From: a virus
DNA length: 64,000 nucleotides
Strand: one strand, 5' to 3'
Virus record (IMG/VR): IMGVR_UViG_3300044833_000114
Span: 1 to 64,000 of that record
The notes under the pieces were generated by a model. It was not told where the DNA came from. It saw only the letters and a program-made list of their open reading frames with translations, and ran no database searches. The translations under genes were made by a program, and so were the position numbers. The first letter of the stretch is position 1. Each line of letters begins with the position of its first letter. Shown in pieces: positions 1 through 7,380 of the stretch.

Positions 1-2
1 TT

Positions 3-470
3 CTTGACAAAGCTGACGTTAAGTCCTACTATGAAACAGAAGAAGAGAGCGACGGAGACAATGACGCAATCGAGAACATCAACGAACTATACAAAGTTTC
101 AACTCGATTCGACAATGTGCCATCCTTTCTTGATCACGCGCGCAAAGCGATCGCAGCCTCTAGAAGATCGAAGCAGCCTCGCCTTGCCCTCTCTACAGTT
201 CACCAAGCCAAAGGGAAAGAGTGGGACCACGTTTACGTTGCAGGAGCGGTCCAGGACATTCTCCCCCACAAACGCGGTGACATCACAGAGGAGCGGCGTA
301 TCTTCTACGTCGCGTGCACCAGGGCCGCTAAAGAGCTGGTCGTGTCGTTCTACGGAATGCCTTCTGAGTTCTTGAAAGGTTTGTGGTCGCCGGAGTCTCA
401 AGCAGAACTCGATAAGCAGCCACTTCCCGGATACAACGGGCAGCCTACGCTTTTTGAGGCACTATTGTAG
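3..470 (+). CDS. UvrD/Rep-like SF1 DNA helicase, C-terminal part (5' truncated by window edge)
   Basis: The reading frame is open to the left edge, so only the last ~155 residues are present. Two C-terminal motifs of superfamily 1A helicases are clear: a motif V-like stretch (STVHQAKGKEWDHVYVAG) and a motif VI-like stretch (EERRIFYVACTRAAKEL) with the arginine that contacts ATP. Such enzymes unwind DNA during replication or repair. The next gene but one is a RecB-like nuclease, so the pair probably acts in replication or recombination. The in-frame ATG at 117 is internal and not the real start. Family is confident; exact role is inferred. Confidence 0.85.
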   Translation, partial: LDKADVKSYYETEEESDGDNDAIENINELYKVSTRFDNVPSFLDHARKAIAASRRSKQPRLALSTVHQAKGKEWDHVYVAGAVQDILPHKRGDITEERRIFYVACTRAAKELVVSFYGMPSEFLKGLWSPESQAELDKQPLPGYNGQPTLFEALL

Positions 471-475
471 AATTC

Positions 476-514
476 AACGTTTCACATCAACGTTGTACAT
501 CAATGTTCGACACT
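476..514 (+). repeat. Three tandem 13-bp units (AACGTTTCACATC type)
   Basis: Three adjacent 13-mers fill the gap between the helicase stop and the next gene: AACGTTTCACATC (476-488), AACGTTGTACATC (489-501) and AATGTTCGACACT (502-514). The period is exact and the first six bases are the most conserved. Related copies overlap promoter -35 boxes on the minus strand at 49.37, 52.94 and 46.88 kb. The likely role is an operator array or a replication iteron; the sequence shows only the repeat. Confidence 0.6.
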
Positions 515-548
515 AAGGTGCGAACAGAAAATCGAGAGGAATACCGAA

Positions 549-842
549 ATGGCGAAGGGCAGGCTAGCAGCAGACCTACTGATCGACGAGGTATCTGAAC
601 TACCAATCAACGAACAACCCCGTTGGTTCACAGAATTGTACAAGGACTGGACTGCGGGGGTGAGTACATCCGAGCGATACCTAAGTCCCGACGGTCTTCC
701 GGAAGAGGAAGAGACCGATGCACTCTGCCCACGCTGCGGTATGGATGAACTTTGCTTGTGCCCTGAGTTTGATGAAGAGGAAGAAGATGAGTTCGACGAC
801 GACGAAGAAGATGAGTTCGACGACGAAGAGGAAGGAGACTGA
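549..842 (+). CDS. Small acidic protein with a Cys motif
   Basis: A 97-aa protein preceded by an AGAGGAAT ribosome binding site. The N-terminal half is ordinary; residues ~57-70 hold a Cys motif (CPRCGMDELCLCP) that could bind zinc, and the last ~25 residues are nearly all Asp/Glu with an internal duplication (EEDEFDDD). The stop codon overlaps the start of the nuclease gene (TGATG), so the two are translationally coupled. No family recognised; acidic tails of this kind can mimic DNA or bind basic proteins, but that is speculation. Confidence 0.7.
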   Translation: MAKGRLAADLLIDEVSELPINEQPRWFTELYKDWTAGVSTSERYLSPDGLPEEEETDALCPRCGMDELCLCPEFDEEEEDEFDDDEEDEFDDEEEGD

Positions 843-2038
843 TGGCCTTCCTCTACATAGACGCGGAGGGCAACGAGCGCAACCGTCACTCATACAGCGC
901 TGGGCTCGAGTTCGACCACTGCCCTTTCAAATACTACCTCCACCGCATTGCCGGATGGCGTGAGAAAGATTCAAAGGCTGCGCTGCTCTTCGGCCGCGCT
1001 CTCGAGGATGCGATCGAGTTCTATCACGCGACTGGCGGTAAGGCAGGCGAAGAAGAGTTCATTCGCCTGTGGGTGATGGTGAAGGACAAAGAGCTCACCT
1101 ACACGAAGCGTGAAGTTAACTGGGAAGGATTGATGCGCGCCGGACGAGAGATGATGCGCCTCTACATCATCCGTCAACCATTCCTTCCGATTCCGCTGAG
1201 CACGATATTCCAGCGGCAGTTCACGAAAGAAGTTTTCCCAGGCCACGAGAAGTACGGCGGGATCGAATTCTTCGCGAAGTTGGACATGATCACCAACGCG
1301 CCTCCTGACCATCCGATGCTTCCCAAGATTGTGTGGAAAGAAGAGTACGGCCTGTTTCGCCCGGTGATCATAGACATCAAGACCAGCGGAATCGACCTGG
1401 ACGACACCACCGGAATCGTAGCGCACGATCTGCAGCTGCGGCAGTACGCGTGGGTCCGCGGCATCTACGACGTTGCGTTCCTGTGGTTCAAAAAGTCCCC
1501 GCATAGCTACAAGAAAGGCGCCAGCGTAACCCTCTTGGTCGATGCAGGACGTTTCGTTGCTGGAGACGAAGCTGTTGTCGCTTCCGTGGAAGACGAAGGC
1601 GCTTATCTGGTCGGCAACGACGTCATGCTCGAGGAGATGCACAAGGCTCAGGGACGTAGGGAAAATGGCAGTCTAGACACCAAGAAAGATGCCACGGAAC
1701 GAGCGCGGGTGTGGCGGGAACAGAACGCCGTATTCGTCGCGAAGGAAGGCATCACACGGCAGCGCCTGCAATTCAGCGCCGCCCGCGTGGACCCCAAGAG
1801 CGCGGAAGATGCCGGCCAGATAGCTGCCGACCAGATCGTTCGTATCGTGAACGCCTGGGAATCGAATAAGTGGACCAACACCTTCGGCGTACGGTTTCCG
1901 CACGACGACCGCCTCGACGGTTATTTCCGTGCGTTCGTTTTGCGTGATAACGCGTTTCGCGACTCAATGTTTGAACAAAAATCGGAAGAAGATTTGAACG
2001 ACTACTTTGACGAACCGGAGGAAGTTGAGAATGTCTAA
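842..2038 (+). CDS. PD-(D/E)XK nuclease, RecB/Cas4-like
   Basis: A 398-aa protein. The N-terminus carries the arrangement seen in RecB/AddB/Cas4-type exonucleases (an early CPFKYYLHRIAGW stretch), and residues ~175-182 read IIDIKTSG, the D-x-K core of the PD-(D/E)XK site, followed ~25 residues later by LQLRQYAW, the usual Q-x3-Y motif. The expected role is 5'-3' DNA resection in replication or recombination together with the helicase upstream. A C-terminal Fe-S cluster is not evident. It overlaps the next gene by 8 nt. Family confident, substrate unknown. Confidence 0.8.
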   Translation: MAFLYIDAEGNERNRHSYSAGLEFDHCPFKYYLHRIAGWREKDSKAALLFGRALEDAIEFYHATGGKAGEEEFIRLWVMVKDKELTYTKREVNWEGLMRAGREMMRLYIIRQPFLPIPLSTIFQRQFTKEVFPGHEKYGGIEFFAKLDMITNAPPDHPMLPKIVWKEEYGLFRPVIIDIKTSGIDLDDTTGIVAHDLQLRQYAWVRGIYDVAFLWFKKSPHSYKKGASVTLLVDAGRFVAGDEAVVASVEDEGAYLVGNDVMLEEMHKAQGRRENGSLDTKKDATERARVWREQNAVFVAKEGITRQRLQFSAARVDPKSAEDAGQIAADQIVRIVNAWESNKWTNTFGVRFPHDDRLDGYFRAFVLRDNAFRDSMFEQKSEEDLNDYFDEPEEVENV

Positions 2039-2447
2039 TGACGGACTCGCATTTCAAAGATACGCGTTTAATTCGGACAGCACCAAGAAACGCGGGTACG
2101 AAGAGTTACGCAGATTGGTGGGTGGCGAGTTGATAGGTGGGTTTCAGATCAAGAACATCCGTCGTCAAGAAAGAGAAGTCCCACCCTGGGCAAGCACGAA
2201 CGAAGGCATCCGAAAGGTGCTTCTAACGGCGTTCCCGAAACTGCACTTCGACAAGAACCATAGGAAGCGCGCAGGACGCTGGGCGCAAGTAATCCAGATG
2301 CATTTCCTAATAGGTTGGACTTACACGGAAGTGGCAGCTGAACTGAATATCACACTCGAGACGATCAAATCGTTGATACGAAGCGTGAACAGAGCCTCCA
2401 AGGGTTTGCGCGCCAACGGTTCAGGCACACGAACGGGAGGGATTTGA
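2031..2447 (+). CDS. Sigma-region-4-like helix-turn-helix protein, copy 1
   Basis: A 138-aa protein. An upstream in-frame codon at 2007 was rejected because the ATG at 2031 has a GGAGG six to ten bases ahead and gives an 8-nt overlap (ATGTCTAA) with the nuclease gene. The C-terminal ~50 residues (RAGRWAQVIQMHFLIGWTYT, then EVAAELNITLETIKSLIRSV) read like the helix-turn-helix of sigma-70 region 4 or small terminase/transposase-type proteins. It is 50-60% similar by eye to the next gene, a tandem duplicate. Probably a DNA-binding transcription regulator for this phage; the specificity is unknown. Confidence 0.65.
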   Translation: MSNDGLAFQRYAFNSDSTKKRGYEELRRLVGGELIGGFQIKNIRRQEREVPPWASTNEGIRKVLLTAFPKLHFDKNHRKRAGRWAQVIQMHFLIGWTYTEVAAELNITLETIKSLIRSVNRASKGLRANGSGTRTGGI

Positions 2448-2449
2448 GA

Positions 2450-3013
2450 ATGCTTAAGAATGAGACGTCGTTTCAGAGGTACGCGTTTGACCCAGATCTT
2501 AGCGGGAAACGAGGCATAGGAGAGTTAAGCAAACTCATCGCTGGAGATGGATTGTGGGGCGACGGTGCAGGGTTCGGCTTTCAGATCAAGAACATTCGCC
2601 GTCAAGACAAAGAAATACCCGAGTGGGCACAAACGAGTGAGGGTATTCAAAAAGTCCTTTTGACCGCTTTTCCTAAACTGCACGTCAACCAAAACCAAAG
2701 AAAGCGCGCCGGCAGATGGGCTCAAATCATACAGCTGTATTTTCAACTTGGATGGACACGCACAGAAGTAGCCGCGGAACTAAACGTTGGGCCCGGGGCA
2801 ATAAAGACTCTCACGCGCAGCATAACGAGAACTTCGAAGGGCTTGAGGACCGATGGTTCGGGTCCCCGAATAGATCACCATGCCACCACTGGTCAGTATT
2901 ACGGAGGGAGTAAAAGACCAAGTGAACCCATTGCTGGCGACGTTCCCGAAGGGTGCCAGTCTCTCTCCTCAAATTTATTAGTCAAGGAAACCCGTGCCGA
3001 AGATCGCACCTAG
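2450..3013 (+). CDS. Sigma-region-4-like helix-turn-helix protein, copy 2
   Basis: A 187-aa paralogue of the preceding gene. It keeps the same opening (SFQRYAF), the FQIKNIRRQ motif and the helix-turn-helix (GWTRTEVAAELNVGPGAIKT). ATG at 2450 with GGGAGG just upstream is the start. Compared with copy 1 it has a ~12-residue insertion near residue 30 and about 45 extra C-terminal residues encoded partly by the 30-bp repeat at 2879-2908. The tail is low in family character and may be a relic or a read-through product. It overlaps the next gene by 20 nt. Confidence 0.65.
   Translation: MLKNETSFQRYAFDPDLSGKRGIGELSKLIAGDGLWGDGAGFGFQIKNIRRQDKEIPEWAQTSEGIQKVLLTAFPKLHVNQNQRKRAGRWAQIIQLYFQLGWTRTEVAAELNVGPGAIKTLTRSITRTSKGLRTDGSGPRIDHHATTGQYYGGSKRPSEPIAGDVPEGCQSLSSNLLVKETRAEDRT
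2879..2908 (+). repeat. 30-bp direct repeat, copy 1
   Basis: Thirty bases (beginning CATGCCACCACTGG and ending TTACGGAGGG) recur exactly at 6444-6473. The 3' end is a perfect Shine-Dalgarno. In this copy the repeat lies inside the 3' part of the second helix-turn-helix gene and is not followed at proper spacing by a convincing start codon. It may be a duplicated leader. Confidence 0.7.
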
Positions 3014-3449
3014 GATGGTTCGAGTTCACTCGTGTAAAGACGCGGCAGCAGGTAAAGGGTCACCGATGGCTTGCCGTTGTCACAAAGCTGTCAGCCTCTA
3101 CCGGGCGGCGCAAATGGTTCGTGGCGGCTCCGCCGAGTGGGTCACGGAAGGAAATCGAACTCTACACAACGATGTGTATGTAGTCGGCGGCGTATCCCGA
3201 CGAACCCCGCGCGGAGCCACGATTGACAGCAAACACATTTATCGCGCGTATGTGATCGGAAGAAAAAAGGAACAGAAGCGGATCGAAGAGTACGGGTTGC
3301 TGACTCTAGAAGCCAGACTTCCGTTGATTCGAGAAGTCTCTCAAGAGCTGTTCGACGAGATGGAAAAGAACGACGCAGGTGTAATGGTCATTCGAACACT
3401 CGTCCAAGAACAAAGAACGCCTGGTGGAATTAGTAAGGAGAACAGATGA
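2994..3449 (+). CDS. Hypothetical protein with N-terminal Cys cluster
   Basis: A 151-aa protein starting at GTG 2994 behind AAGGAAA. The N-terminal third has scattered Cys/His residues (HSCKDAAAG then MACRCHKAVS), the middle is basic, and the C-terminal ~60 residues look helical and charged. It overlaps the paralogue gene before it by 20 nt and the next gene by 4 nt (ATGA), so it belongs to the same transcript. No family recognised. Confidence 0.65.
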   Translation: MPKIAPRMVRVHSCKDAAAGKGSPMACRCHKAVSLYRAAQMVRGGSAEWVTEGNRTLHNDVYVVGGVSRRTPRGATIDSKHIYRAYVIGRKKEQKRIEEYGLLTLEARLPLIREVSQELFDEMEKNDAGVMVIRTLVQEQRTPGGISKENR

Positions 3450-3817
3450 GCGAAGATTCAACTGTTTTGACTGACGAACAGATCGAGAAGCTCGCGAATA
3501 AAGCCAGCGACACATTCAAAGTGTTCATGGCTAAGAAATTTTTCGAGAAGGAGTTCAAGCAACGCTCCTTCTCCGGCCGCAACCCGACCCTTGGGCCGAT
3601 GATCAAGTGCGCGCAGTGCGGCCTCCGTCACCGCGACAACGTGAAGCACGAGCCAATCAAGTACGCCAACAAGCCAGGGACACCCGAAGGTGAAAGCAAT
3701 CCGATGATTGCGCAGACGAAGCGCTTTCGTCCGGTCGGAAACAAGTATTGGCGCCCACGTCCAGGAATCATGATCTGGATCCCGGATCTCAAAAAGTACG
3801 TCCGTCTCACGCGGTAA
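3446..3817 (+). CDS. Hypothetical protein with putative zinc motif
   Basis: A 123-aa protein with an AAGGAG ribosome binding site and an ATGA overlap with the previous gene. The N-terminal half is helical and charged; residues ~54-66 contain CAQCGLRHRDNVKH, a possible half zinc site. The C-terminal part is rich in Arg/Pro/Trp (GNKYWRPRPGIMIWIPDLKK). No recognised family; coupling with the ClpA-like gene 17 nt downstream is the only functional hint. Confidence 0.65.
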   Translation: MSEDSTVLTDEQIEKLANKASDTFKVFMAKKFFEKEFKQRSFSGRNPTLGPMIKCAQCGLRHRDNVKHEPIKYANKPGTPEGESNPMIAQTKRFRPVGNKYWRPRPGIMIWIPDLKKYVRLTR

Positions 3818-3834
3818 GGATCGAAAGGGGCCAC

Positions 3835-5145
3835 ATGAGTCTGTTCGGGAGTTTGTTAGGGAAATCGAAGCCGGTCACGAAGCGAATGGACGAGTCGATT
3901 GTTCCAGATGAGATCGTAAAACTGGAGCAGGATTTGTCGGATCGCGTGGCGGGGCAAGATCGAGCGATTAAGCAATTCGTGCGGATGCATGAATTTGTTC
4001 TCGGTGGGCTCACACCGCAGGACCGTCCGCTAGGTGTCGTCCTGCTTGTGGGTCCGACGGGAAGCGGTAAGACGCACATCGCCGAGACCTTCTGCGACAT
4101 CATGAAGATTTCCCTGATCAAGGTCGACTGCGCGGAGTTTCAGCAATCGCACGAGATCGCCAAACTGATCGGATCCCCTCCGGGATACTTGGGACACAAA
4201 GACACAAAACCAGTCATCACCAAAGAGGCCATCACTAAACGATGGTCGGAACCCAACGCTCCGAAGTACAGCATGATTCTGTTCGACGAGATCGAGAAGG
4301 CTCATAACGCCTTTCATCAAATCCTGCTCGGCATCATGGATCGCGGAACGCTCACGTTAGGAACAAACGAAACGGTCGACCTCAAGAATTGCATCATCGT
4401 CGTGACTTCGAACCTGGGCTCAGGCGAAGTGAAGAAGCTTCTGCAAACCGGCGGCTACGGGTTCGTGAAGAAGAACGAAGGCACGTCGGTATCCGGTGAG
4501 CTGGCTCTCGATGAGGATATCTACCGCGCGTCGAAGGACGCGGTGAAGAAATTCTTCTCGCCCGAATTTTTCAACCGCATCGATCTGATGGTTGTGTTCC
4601 GCTCGCTGACGGAAGACGTGCTCCGGCGAATCCTGGACATCGAGTTGAAGATTGTGCAGGACCGGGTACTGAAGGCTGGCAAGTTCATCCACATCGATGT
4701 CACCAACCGCGGCAAGGAGCTCCTGATTGCGGAGGGCACGAGCAAAGAGTACGGAGCTCGTCACCTGCGGCGCTCTATCGAGCGGTTCCTGGTAAGCAAG
4801 ATCACCCGCGCCCTGACTACAAAGCAAGCGCAGCCGGGAGACATGATTCTCGCTGATCACGAACCCGGCGCGAAAGGACTGGTGCTCGACATCGCGAAGG
4901 GTGCGATGGAGATCCCCCAGCCCACAGAAAAGCCAGTGTGCACAGCCATCGTGAAGAAGCCGAAGCATGCCTTCATCAACCCCGAGGATCGTCAGGCGGC
5001 AAGTCCGTATCGGAGCGCGATCGACCCTGAGTACTGCGGCCGTTGCGGATTCCGGTGGTACGACAAACACCTTTGCGCAGATCTGACTGACTCTCCTCTT
5101 TCGCGTTTCCGAAAAAAGATGGACGAACGGAGGCTCAAGTCGTAA
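3835..5145 (+). CDS. ClpA/ClpB-like AAA+ ATPase with C-terminal zinc motif
   Basis: A 436-aa protein equivalent to the second AAA+ domain of Clp/Hsp100 unfoldases. The start at 3835 (ATG after GAAAGGGGCC) removes a 29-residue upstream extension that overlaps the previous gene. Walker A is GPTGSGKT (~73-80), Walker B is MILFDEIEKA (~147-156), sensor 1 is VVTSNLGS (~190), and the arginine-finger region is FFNRIDLMV (~245). A Clp D2-small-like domain follows. The last ~40 residues hold CGRCGFRWYDKHLC, a zinc-ribbon-like adaptor. No ClpP is in the window. It may remodel a replication or host protein. Confidence 0.85.
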   Translation: MSLFGSLLGKSKPVTKRMDESIVPDEIVKLEQDLSDRVAGQDRAIKQFVRMHEFVLGGLTPQDRPLGVVLLVGPTGSGKTHIAETFCDIMKISLIKVDCAEFQQSHEIAKLIGSPPGYLGHKDTKPVITKEAITKRWSEPNAPKYSMILFDEIEKAHNAFHQILLGIMDRGTLTLGTNETVDLKNCIIVVTSNLGSGEVKKLLQTGGYGFVKKNEGTSVSGELALDEDIYRASKDAVKKFFSPEFFNRIDLMVVFRSLTEDVLRRILDIELKIVQDRVLKAGKFIHIDVTNRGKELLIAEGTSKEYGARHLRRSIERFLVSKITRALTTKQAQPGDMILADHEPGAKGLVLDIAKGAMEIPQPTEKPVCTAIVKKPKHAFINPEDRQAASPYRSAIDPEYCGRCGFRWYDKHLCADLTDSPLSRFRKKMDERRLKS

Positions 5146-5537
5146 TGGATCACGTTCAGCAACCGTACGGAAGCAATCTTTGCGGACAGGCGTGCATTGC
5201 GATGCTCTCCGGGTCATCACTTAATGACGCTGTTCGGCTTGTAGGAAAGAGCGGCTTGACACGAACGCGCGACCTCGTCGCGGCGATTCGTACCGGGCGC
5301 GGTTTCTTGATGGGGGTGAGATGCCCTGACTCGCTTATTCGTTTGCGCGAGAATTCCCTTCCCCGCAACTGCATTGTCAAGGCATCAAGTCCAGACCGGA
5401 AGCGATCGCATTGGATGTTGATTTGGAAATACGTCTTGCACGACCCATCGGTCACGTTCTTGTCTCCCGATGTTTGTCGTTGGGATATCACGTCGTACTT
5501 GCCACTAATCGGTGGAATCTGCGGGAGAGACTCATGA
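5145..5537 (+). CDS. C39-like papain-fold cysteine peptidase
   Basis: A 130-aa protein. Its N-terminus (QQPYGSNLCGQACIAMLSG) matches the Q-x(6)-C-G-x-A pattern of peptidase C39-like enzymes, with Cys13 as nucleophile and Gln5/6 as oxyanion residue. A His follows at 89 (SHWMLIW) and an Asp at 100 (LHDPS), completing a plausible triad in the usual order. Not preceded by a signal peptide, so it acts in the cytoplasm. The TAATG junction couples it to the AAA+ gene, which could feed it substrate; this pairing is inference. Family fairly confident. Confidence 0.7.
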   Translation: MDHVQQPYGSNLCGQACIAMLSGSSLNDAVRLVGKSGLTRTRDLVAAIRTGRGFLMGVRCPDSLIRLRENSLPRNCIVKASSPDRKRSHWMLIWKYVLHDPSVTFLSPDVCRWDITSYLPLIGGICGRDS

Positions 5538-5851
5538 GCACATTGAATTGGTATCAGGACGAAGCGAAGGGAACGGCCGTCTACAAGGATCAGACGAAGA
5601 TCGATCCGCTGACATACGCCGTGCTAGGCCTCGTGGGCGAGGCCGGAGAGCTGGCGAACAAGCTGAAGAAATTTCATCGCGCGAATCAGGAACCCGATCC
5701 TGCGGTCCTCGCCGACGAACTCGGTGACGTGTTGTGGTACGTGGCAGCGGTGGCTCGAGAGATCGGCTACAGCCTGTATTGGATTGCGAGGATGAATCTG
5801 CAAAAGCTCGCGAAGCGCGCCGCCTTAGGGGAGCTCAAACATCATGGCTAA
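5534..5851 (+). CDS. MazG-like nucleotide pyrophosphohydrolase
   Basis: A 105-aa protein starting at ATG 5534 (ATGA overlap with the peptidase). The motif GLVGEAGELANKLKK followed by LADELGDVLWYVAAVA carries the E-x2-E and E-x2-D metal-binding residues of the all-alpha NTP pyrophosphohydrolase (MazG) family. In phages such enzymes clear aberrant dNTPs or lower alarmone levels. It overlaps the endolysin gene by 8 nt. Confidence 0.85.
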   Translation: MSTLNWYQDEAKGTAVYKDQTKIDPLTYAVLGLVGEAGELANKLKKFHRANQEPDPAVLADELGDVLWYVAAVAREIGYSLYWIARMNLQKLAKRAALGELKHHG

Positions 5852-6365
5852 TTTTGGGTCGATCGTAGAGTGGGTGCTCCGACTAGAAGACCGGACGCTC
5901 GCAGGAAAGACGGTGAACCTGGGTGATGGCGCCGGCCTGACGCGGTTCGGCATTACCACGAAGAATTGCCCCGGCATGCCTCGGGAGTTTTGGGAATCCA
6001 TGCCCACCGAACAGGCGATCGAGTTGGCGAAGCAATTCTACTACTCGAAGTATTGGCAGCCGATCCGCGGAACCTCGATTCTCAGCGATGAGGTTGCGGC
6101 GACTCTCATGTCGTTCGCGGTCAATGACGGGGTGTACTCCGCAGTCAAGCTGATCGAGGATGTCATCCACCAGGACCGCGACGGCGTCTTCGGTCCCAAC
6201 GACTTAGCAGCCGTAAACCAAGCAGAGCCTGAACAGCTGGCTGCTGCACTCAGGGACGAGCAGGAAGCGAGATACCAGGCGATCGAGGCCCGGATACCGT
6301 CGGACCAAAAATTCGACCGTGGGTGGCGCAAGAGGGCATACGTCCATTACCCAGACCTTCCGTGA
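5844..6365 (+). CDS. Endolysin, GH108-type N-acetylmuramidase
   Basis: A 173-aa protein with the layout of ZliS-like GH108 lysozymes. Glu15 in LRLEDRT sits where the catalytic Glu of the EGG motif normally lies, followed by LTRFGITT (~34-41). A helical region (AIELAKQFYYSKYWQPI) and a C-terminal peptidoglycan-binding-3-like part (AVNDGVYSAVKLIED to GVFGPNDL) follow. No signal peptide or anchor is visible, so it would need a holin. The degenerate EDR in place of EGG is slightly unusual. It ends the replication cluster. Confidence 0.8.
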   Translation: MANFGSIVEWVLRLEDRTLAGKTVNLGDGAGLTRFGITTKNCPGMPREFWESMPTEQAIELAKQFYYSKYWQPIRGTSILSDEVAATLMSFAVNDGVYSAVKLIEDVIHQDRDGVFGPNDLAAVNQAEPEQLAAALRDEQEARYQAIEARIPSDQKFDRGWRKRAYVHYPDLP

Positions 6366-6382
6366 GCAAGATTTTGTATTTT

Positions 6383-6413
6383 ACAACACAAGGATCGCGT
6401 AAGTATAGCGTTT
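6383..6413 (+). promoter_or_regulatory. Candidate sigma70-like promoter in 79-bp gap
   Basis: The gap after the endolysin is AT-rich. TTTACA is followed 18 bases later by TATAGC, 4-5 of 6 matches to each consensus box. This is the first sizeable gap on the plus strand after the replication cluster. Weak evidence; no other feature is visible in the gap. Confidence 0.25.
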
Positions 6414-6443
6414 TCAATAACTTAAATACAGTCACCAGAGAGT

Positions 6444-6473
6444 CATGCCACCACTGGTCAGTATTACGGAGGG
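6444..6473 (+). repeat. 30-bp direct repeat, copy 2
   Basis: Exact copy of 2879-2908. Here the GGAGGGG at its 3' end sits 4-5 bases before a GTG at 6478 and so acts as the ribosome binding site of the following small gene. Both copies also open the same reading frame (MPPLVSITEG) from an internal ATG. Confidence 0.7.
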
Positions 6474-6477
6474 GAGA

Positions 6478-6636
6478 GTGCGATACCAATATAGCTGTTC
6501 TGGTTGTGACGGAACCGTTTCCAAGCCTGCCGTGAGTACGGACAAGGAAGGGAAAATGGTCCACGGTCTTCACGGCTGGAAGTGCCCCACCTGTGGGCCC
6601 ACGAGTGTCAAACGTTCCCTGAAAAATTCTGATTAG
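6478..6636 (+). CDS. Small zinc-ribbon protein
   Basis: A 52-aa protein from GTG 6478, chosen for the strong GGAGGGG upstream; an in-frame ATG at 6445 inside the repeat would add 11 residues. It has two Cys pairs (YSCSGCDG and WKCPTCGP), a classical four-Cys zinc ribbon. Probably a small DNA/RNA- or protein-binding factor. Followed 18 bases later by another zinc-ribbon gene. Confidence 0.65.
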   Translation: MRYQYSCSGCDGTVSKPAVSTDKEGKMVHGLHGWKCPTCGPTSVKRSLKNSD

Positions 6637-6654
6637 TCACCTGGAGAAATCCCG

Positions 6655-6855
6655 ATGCCCGTATATGTCTATGAGTGTTCTGAAGGTCACCAAACAGATC
6701 GCGTGAAATCGATCAAAGTTTCTGATCGAGTTCTGAACAACGATGTTTGCGAAATCTGTGGAAAGAAAGCAAAACTTATTCCTTCCCGCACCAGTGCCCC
6801 GATCCTTGTTGGTCGCGGTTTTCATGCGAACGACTACGCGGCACCCACCAGGTAA
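6655..6855 (+). CDS. FmdB-family zinc-ribbon protein
   Basis: A 66-aa protein that opens MPVYVYECSEGHQTDRV and carries VCEICGKKAKLIPS, the C-x4-H / C-x2-C layout of the FmdB putative regulatory-protein family (its second half zinc site uses CSEGH). The family is common in bacteria and phages and its role is unproven. A strong terminator follows 26 bases downstream. Confidence 0.75.
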   Translation: MPVYVYECSEGHQTDRVKSIKVSDRVLNNDVCEICGKKAKLIPSRTSAPILVGRGFHANDYAAPTR

Positions 6856-6881
6856 GTAAAACCCACCCATCGTTTGTTGAG

Positions 6882-6915
6882 GGGCGACCTTTCCCGAGGT
6901 CGCCCTTTTTCTTTT
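6882..6915 (+). terminator. Rho-independent terminator
   Basis: Perfect 9-bp stem GGGCGACCT / AGGTCGCCC with a 6-base loop, immediately followed by TTTTTCTTTT. It ends the first plus-strand operon; a ribosome binding site and new gene start 12 bases later. Confidence 0.9.
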
Positions 6916-6926
6916 GGAGAATCACC

Positions 6927-7172
6927 ATGAGTTTTTTCAAAGGCCTCGTTGACGATCGCATGAAAGACGTCAACCCCGTCCAGGTCATCACCATCGCTCT
7001 CGGATTGGCCATCATTGTGTGGGGGTCGCATGTTGCGTTTCACACGCACGCTATGCCGAACCTGAACGGAATCGGTGAAGCCCTTGGCGGGGCTGGTCTA
7101 GCGAACGCAGCGCACAAAGCGGAAGACATCATCGACAAGTTCAAGAAGCCAGTCGATCAGCCTAAAGGGTAA
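6927..7172 (+). CDS. Small single-pass membrane protein
   Basis: An 81-aa protein starting at ATG 6927 behind TTGGAGAATCACC. One hydrophobic segment (VITIALGLAIIVWGSHVAF, ~20-38) is followed by a Gly/Ala-rich and then a Lys-rich tail. First gene after the terminator, ahead of the packaging genes. A role as holin or virion membrane protein is possible; not recognised. Confidence 0.65.
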   Translation: MSFFKGLVDDRMKDVNPVQVITIALGLAIIVWGSHVAFHTHAMPNLNGIGEALGGAGLANAAHKAEDIIDKFKKPVDQPKG

Positions 7173-7177
7173 TCATC

Positions 7178-7369
7178 ATGCCGTTTGAAAGCCTCGCACA
7201 AGAAGGGTTCGCTCACGAGCACCCAGAGAAGTTCGGCGGCAAAGCTGTAGTCAAAGAGTTTGATCAAGCAACGAAGGGAAAGAAGCTCCCGAAGCGCAAG
7301 CGTCCGAAGCCAGAACCAGAACCTCCAAAGCCCTCAGTTCGTATGAGGCACCACGCGCGCCCGCGCTAA
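7178..7369 (+). CDS. Small basic protein
   Basis: A 63-aa protein, N-terminus MPFESLAQEGFAHEHPEKFG, then a strongly basic and proline-rich tail (KRKRPKPEPEPPKP). Short basic proteins of this look are common next to phage packaging genes. No family recognised; nucleic-acid binding is a reasonable guess. Confidence 0.65.
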   Translation: MPFESLAQEGFAHEHPEKFGGKAVVKEFDQATKGKKLPKRKRPKPEPEPPKPSVRMRHHARPR

Positions 7370-7380
7370 GGAACAAGATC

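Noticed and set aside
2880-2984. Small plus-strand gene starting in the 30-bp repeat (MPPLVSITEG...)
   Set aside because: It lies inside the second helix-turn-helix gene in another frame and lacks an RBS ahead of its ATG.
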